In this document: positions 59,282-64,000 of the stretch, one piece after another
How positions within the stretch are numbered: position 1 is the stretch's first letter
How the letters are laid out: the number at the start of each line of letters is the position of its first letter
Assembly: GCA_027475525.1 (NCBI GenBank)
Contig: JAMWFC010000088.1
Span: forward strand, 837,534 to 901,533
Source of the DNA: Macrolepiota albuminosa
Lineage: Eukaryota; Basidiomycota; Agaricomycetes; Agaricales; Agaricaceae
Direction of reading: 5' to 3'
Length of the DNA stretch: 64,000 nt
The notes under the pieces: generated by a model
The model's input: only the letters and a program-made list of their open reading frames with translations
Databases searched by the model: none
Told to the model about the DNA's origin: nothing
Program-made: the position numbers and the translations under genes

Positions 59282-59327
59282 ATCAAAGCTTGCTGGACAA
59301 TTGCCAGCAAAGGATAGTTGACCCTTC

Positions 59328-60266
59328 TTGGGTCAAAACCAAGTAGCGGCGAAAGGGGTAGTAGTGCCTGCGGCGCATATGGTGAGCAAACCTACTGGGG
59401 GCCCTGGAGCGGCCCAGAGAAGGACTGCTGGAAACCCTTCGGCGTGCTACAACTGTGGCAGAAGCAGGCATTTTGCTAAGAAATGTCCCACCCCTCCTAA
59501 GGCACACATCCGAGCGGCCCATATGGCTGCAGCACCTAGCGATGTTGTCAGCGACGACGAGGACAACGAGATCGTCGATGAAGCAGAGGAAGAGCCGCAG
59601 ATAGAGGCTGACGGGTCAGAAGTGGATGATGCCGAGAGTGTCCAGATTGATGGCAACAAATACGTCGCAGTGAATGTATACAACAGCGACTATTATGCTT
59701 GTGATGACGAGGAGAAACACCTGTTTGCACTGACTGAGTGCCGTGGAGATCAGCACATCCAAATGAGACGCGTAACCCTGCAGAAGGCAACTAATAAGTT
59801 GCAGCGGCCACGCTATACTCCCAAGGAGAAGGAGTGCCTGGTCACGTATGTTGATTTCAACGGACATCCGGCATGGACGCTGTGGGACTCAGGAAGTACC
59901 ACTATGGGCATTATGCCCTAGTTTGCTCAGGTCAACGCAATTCGCGTTCATGAACTAGAGGAGCCATTGATGCCCCAGCTGAGGACTGTAGAGAGTCGTG
60001 CCATGGTGCAGTTTGGTGCTGAAGTGAGAATAAAGACGTCGGGGACATTGACCAAGGAGTATGTAGACATAGTGAATTTTGATCGCTATGACATGATCAT
60101 CGGTACGCCATTTATGCATAAGAACAAGGTGTCATTGGACTTTGTGAACGACGTGGTCGTTGTAGATGGTATGCCTTTGAAGGTGGAGAAAGTTGTATTG
60201 AACAACACAGATAGTCGTTTGAGGCGCTATCGCGCAACTGAAAAGCAGCATGATGAACGCAACTGA
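59328..60266 (+). pseudogene. E3 gag zinc knuckle and protease
   Basis: The zinc knuckle ACYNCGRSRHFAKKCP (C-x2-C-x4-H-x4-C) is at about 59447. An acidic spacer follows. The retropepsin motif is WTLWDSGSTTMGIM near 59880, then a TAG stop (59919-59921). After the stop the frame continues with VDIVNFDRYDMIIGTPFM, the typical second half of a gypsy protease, to a stop at 60266. Confidence 0.75.
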
Positions 60267-60635
60267 CTAGATGGTCGCAGGAGAGCGACTGTACAGGAGG
60301 TGGAGGACAAACAGGTCCCACCAAAAAGCCTGCCGGCAGACTCGCCGGCTATACTGATGTCTGAGGAAGAGTTTCAAGGAACTCTGAAGAAGGGGAAGCA
60401 CCCGGATGTGATTGGGTGTACCAATGGAAAGCCTAAACAGGCTGTACAGTGCAAGAATGAGCATGGTAGATGCGTGGTGGAGTCGCTGGAATGCCAGCCG
60501 ACTAGCTCTCGAGTGAAGGTTGAGGATCTCGTCAAGGACAAGGTATACAGTACGATGGGAACTGTGGGTAGCACTAGGTCGCTAATGGACCGACCAGTGC
60601 TGTGGCCAGGAGTGCAATAGGCATATGACCCACGA

Positions 60636-61751
60636 ATGCCACGGGAGTGGAACGAGCTGGTGGCGTCAATGGTGACGCAGACTATGGAAAGGGTGCAGGC
60701 AACCCAGACAGGAGAAGTGTACCATCACGCACGAGAGGATGAGATTTCCAAAATATTGGATATCATATTTGACGGACTTTTGCTGAAAGCAAGAAGCGTG
60801 CAGTCGTCGGCGAGTACGACAAGGAAACAACTGGTTGTAAGGTTGAATCTGGGAGATTTCACAGAGGAGCATGTACGTGCCTTACGGGAGCAATTTGAAC
60901 CAAAGGTTCAACTGCGTATAGCACACGTAGCAAAAGGAAAAGGCAAGGCTGTGAGCCTTACAGAGGAGGATATCCCTCGATTGCACCAGCAATGGCAACA
61001 GGAGTTTGCTGATATTGTCAATGGGATGAAGGAAGAGCTTCCTCCGTGGCGGGAGGTTAATCATGAGATTAACCTCATTGACAATAACAAGCAGTACAAG
61101 TATCATTTGCCTCGCTGCCTGCGAGCACTACAGGATCAACTTTGTGAAAAGACGAATAGATACATAAACGCAAAGTGGTGGGAACCACGACCAGCGGTGC
61201 AAGCTGCACCATTACTTTGTATTCCCAAGAAGGATGGAACGTTAAGGACGGCATTGGATGCACGACAGCGCAATGATAATACAGTCAAGGATGTGACACC
61301 TCTTCCAGATCAGGAAGTAATACAAGAAGATGTCACAACAGCAAAGTATAGGTCGAAAATCAACCTCACAGACACATACGAACAGGTTCGCATATGTGAA
61401 GAGGATATACCGAAGATGCTGTTCTCATCCCTGATGGGGACGTTTGTGAGTAACATCATGCAGATTGGTGATTGTAATGCACCGGCGACATTTCAGAGGT
61501 TAATGACCTCAATCTTCCGAGATGTAATCAGGAAGTTTATGCACGTCTATTTAGACAATATATTCATCTTTTCTGACACCATTGAGGAGCATGAGCAGCA
61601 CCTACGAGTCGTATTTGAACGGCTATGGAAGGCCAGTCTCTACCTCAAGTGGAAGAAGTGCGAGTTGTATGCAACGAGTATAGATTGTCTCGGTTACGTC
61701 ATTGATGAGAAGGGCATTCACCTGGATACGGATAAGCTCAACCGAATCTGA
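60636..61751 (+). pseudogene. E3 reverse transcriptase
   Basis: One 371-codon frame. RT marks are PLLCIPKKDGTLRTALDARQ, KINLTDTYEQVRICEEDIPK, QIGDCNAPATFQRLMTSIF and VYLDNIFIFSDTIEEHEQH. The catalytic box is YLDN instead of YLDD: the second metal-binding Asp is Asn, consistent with GAT to AAT after a C (CpG to CpA). This should abolish polymerase activity. The frame ends at TGA 61749-61751 before the connection domain, where the next frame starts with GLVNYIGNFLPD. Confidence 0.85.
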
Positions 61752-62524
61752 GAGTGGCATACTCCACGCACATATAATGATATCCATCGATTTGTTGGAC
61801 TTGTAAACTATATTGGCAACTTCTTGCCAGACATCACTGCATACACAGGGCCACTTATGGCCATGACCCAGAATGGGTCCCCTTTTCACTGGAGACCGCT
61901 GCATCAGCGGTGTTTTGAGATGATTAAGCACATATGCACAAAGACACCAGTCATCCGGCCAATTGATCCATGCATCAATGAGCCCATCTGGCTCATATGT
62001 GATGCGTCGAAGACTGGAAGACACCAGTCATCCGGCCAATTGATCCATGCATCAATGAGCCCATCTGGCTCATATGTGATGCGTCGAAGACTGGGGTTGG
62101 GGCCATGTTTGGCCAAGGTAAAACATGGCAGACTTGCCAACCAGCAGGATTTATGTCCTGTAAATTCACTGCTGCTCAGCAGAATTATGCTGTACACGAG
62201 TTAGAAACACTCGCTATCCTGGAAGCCCTCCTAAAATGGGAGGATAAACTGATGGGATATAAGATTCACGTCATTACAGATCACAAAGCACTAGAGTTCT
62301 TCAAGACTCAGGTGCACCTATCTCCACAACAACATTGCTGGATTGACTACATGTCGCGGTATCAGTTCGACATTACCTATGTAAAAGGTGAATTGAACAA
62401 AGTTGCGGATTGCCTGTCTCGATATTTCGAGAGTGATACTCGAGATGATGTCCATGACACACATAACTATGTCCAGGCGGACAAACGTATTGACCCAGAG
62501 GGCAAAGACTTGCCCCTGCATTGA
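61752..62524 (+). pseudogene. E3 RNase H
   Basis: It reads WLICDASKTG, broken at once by the 77-bp duplication 61941/62018, then VGAMFGQG, YAVHELETLAILEALLKWED, GYKIHVITDHKALEFFK and VADCLSRYF, the usual RT-type RNase H of gypsy elements. Stop TGA 62522-62524. Confidence 0.8.
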
Positions 62525-62563
62525 TTCCATGAGATCAAGGAACATAAGGTCGAGCTACGCACA

Positions 62564-64000
62564 ATGCGGGCGCAGGAAACACGTCGCAGTAAGCAACTGC
62601 ACAAACAGAGAGAAGCTCGTGATATCGAGGCCCAGGTTCTGGTGGAGCATGAGGCCCCTCAGCCAGGTGAAGAGACAAGACAAGGGGTGCCTCTGAGAGG
62701 CATTGATATGATGCTCCAGCAGATACTAGAGTCACAGGACCATAATCCTGCACCGGCCGACTTAGGCAACATGCAATTCCACACACGTATCCAGCAGGGA
62801 TACAAGGATGATAATCTCTTTTTAGAGATTCTGAACAATATTCACGCGCATTTGCGCTTCAGGGTGGAGCAACAGCTCATCTATCTTACCAGACCCATGG
62901 GGTCCAAAGTCATCTGCATTCCCTGGGAGAGGTCGTTAATCACGACTATTCTGGACCAGGCCCATAGAGTAGTGGGCCACTTCGGAACTCAGAAAATGCT
63001 GGACTATGTGCGACGCTGGTACTGGTGGCCGCAAATGGCCAAAGAAGCGAGCCAATTCTGCTCGACATGCGAGCTATGTCAACAGTCAAAAGTATCAACA
63101 TTAAAGCCACCGGAGAAGCTTCATTCGCTTCCTATATCGGTCAAATCCTGGGATTCAATCAGGATGGACTTTATAGGTCCGTTTCCCGAGTCGAAAGGGT
63201 TTAACTACCTCTGAGTAGTGATCTGCAGAATGACCAGTATGGTCCATCTCATACTGGTGAGAACCACCATGACAGCATCAGACTTATTGTAGATCTATCT
63301 CAAGGAGATAGTATGCCTCCATGGATTGCCAAGTTTGATTGTAAGCAATCAAGATGCTAAGTTCACTTCCAAATGGTGGAAGGAGCTGCACAAACTGCTC
63401 AGAGCAAAGTTGCTCATGTCGACGTCGTTTCATCCGCAAACGGATGGTCAAACAGAACACGCAAATAGAAATATTGCACAAATACTGCAAGCGTTCGTAC
63501 GTCCTGATCAGAAGGACTGGGTGGATAGATGTCCACTCGTGGAATTCGCGATAAACGCGAGCATATCAGAAACCACAGGGTATTCACCCTTTGAACTCAA
63601 CAATGGCTACATGCCATCCATGATTCATGAACTTTGTACTGACAAAGCTATTCATATGGGAGTAAAGCAGTTTGCGCACAATGTGCTAGGGAACTTGGTG
63701 GATGCCCATGATGCAATTATAAAATCGCGCATGTGGCAGACCAAGCATGCAAATAATCGCAGACGTGATGAGCTGGACATCGAGAAAGGGAACCTAGTGT
63801 ACCTCTCGACAAAGAACTTGAACCTGCTGAAAGGCAGGGCGAGTAAACTGTGTCCAAAGTGGATTGGACCATATAGGGTCCTTGAGGCCAAGCTGAGCAT
63901 GTCTAATTACATGCTTGAACTACCCCATGCGCTGCAAGCATGCAGGATAGTTCCCAAGTTTCATGTGTCGCTATTGCGACTATATATGGCCAGTAGTGAT
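62564..64000 (+). pseudogene. E3 integrase, runs off the window
   Basis: The zinc region HRVVGHFGTQKMLDYVRRWY.. CSTCELCQQSK is at about 62961-63090. The core follows with RMDFIGPFPE (Asp) up to a TGA at 63212-63214, then further in-frame text with a TAG near 63290, SNQDAKFTSKWWKE (Asp) and HPQTDGQTEHAN (Glu), and a GPYRVLEAKLS / VPKFHVSLLRLY end as in the C-terminal part of gypsy integrases. Catalytic D, D and E are all present; two stops separate them. Confidence 0.8.

Larger units (their letters stand above)
56250..64000 (+). mobile_element. Ty3/gypsy element E3, cut by the window end
   Basis: Gag, protease, RT, RNase H and integrase follow in gypsy order, and the integrase runs off the right edge. 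The family differs from E1/E2: lower GC, another Gag, a single protease, no chromodomain seen before the window ends. Four 77-bp duplications (56816, 58292, 58604, 61941) and several real stops interrupt it. Confidence 0.8.

Overview
The window reads as nuclear DNA of an agaricomycete (basidiomycete) fungus. The evidence is short GT-AG introns of about 45-60 bp, a divergent H2B/H2A pair with H2A ending in an SQE-type tail, a Gbp2/Hrb1-type RRM gene, a Helitron of the DUF6570 / Helitron_like_N / Pif1 type, chromodomain Ty3/gypsy elements and a Ty1/copia element. Roughly three quarters is transposon sequence. Base composition is mosaic: the first 15.9 kb is AT-rich and the chromovirus block (15.9-38.9 kb) is strongly GC-rich.

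Layout. 286-5098 (+): a multi-exon gene region whose 3' half encodes a JmjC-type dioxygenase-like domain; the 5' half is not recognised. 5099-6605: non-coding, with a foldback/MITE-like element. 6606-14177 (-): a decayed Helitron RepHel gene (N-terminal region, DUF6570, HUH/Y2 Rep, Pif1-type helicase) that reads in frame through one TGA into a C-terminal cysteine-protease-like domain. 14178-15957: AT-rich flank with a tRNA-derived SINE-like unit. 15958-38921: two Ty3/gypsy chromoviruses (E1, E2) in tandem, joined inside a shared LTR that contains exactly 100 N. Each carries gag, two retropepsin-like domains in a row, RT, RNase H, integrase and a chromodomain, plus an antisense, spliced gene with a Zn2Cys6-like cluster between pol and the 3' LTR. 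38929-40288: mostly non-coding. 40900-47116 is the gene island: a METTL7-like methyltransferase, H2B, H2A and the RRM protein. 48180-53898 (-): a complete copia element with 374-bp LTRs, an AATGG target duplication, a half-tRNA primer site and three in-frame TGA codons. 53904-56249: non-coding degenerate repeats. 56463 to the window end: a third Ty3/gypsy element (E3), cut by the window edge.

Two processes shape the sequence. First, at least 37 tandem duplications of period exactly 77 bp interrupt the transposon-rich parts, and none was found in the gene island or the copia element. A single fixed period that equals a common assembler k-mer points to untrimmed contig overlaps. Because 77 is not a multiple of 3, each one creates a false frameshift. 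Second, comparing E1 with E2 shows that true decay is dominated by CpG to TpG/CpA changes: many CGA codons became TGA, and catalytic residues were lost the same way.

The observations with most biological interest are the protease-like tail on the Helitron helicase, the antisense zinc-cluster/coiled-coil gene carried by both chromoviruses, and their paired retropepsin-like domains.
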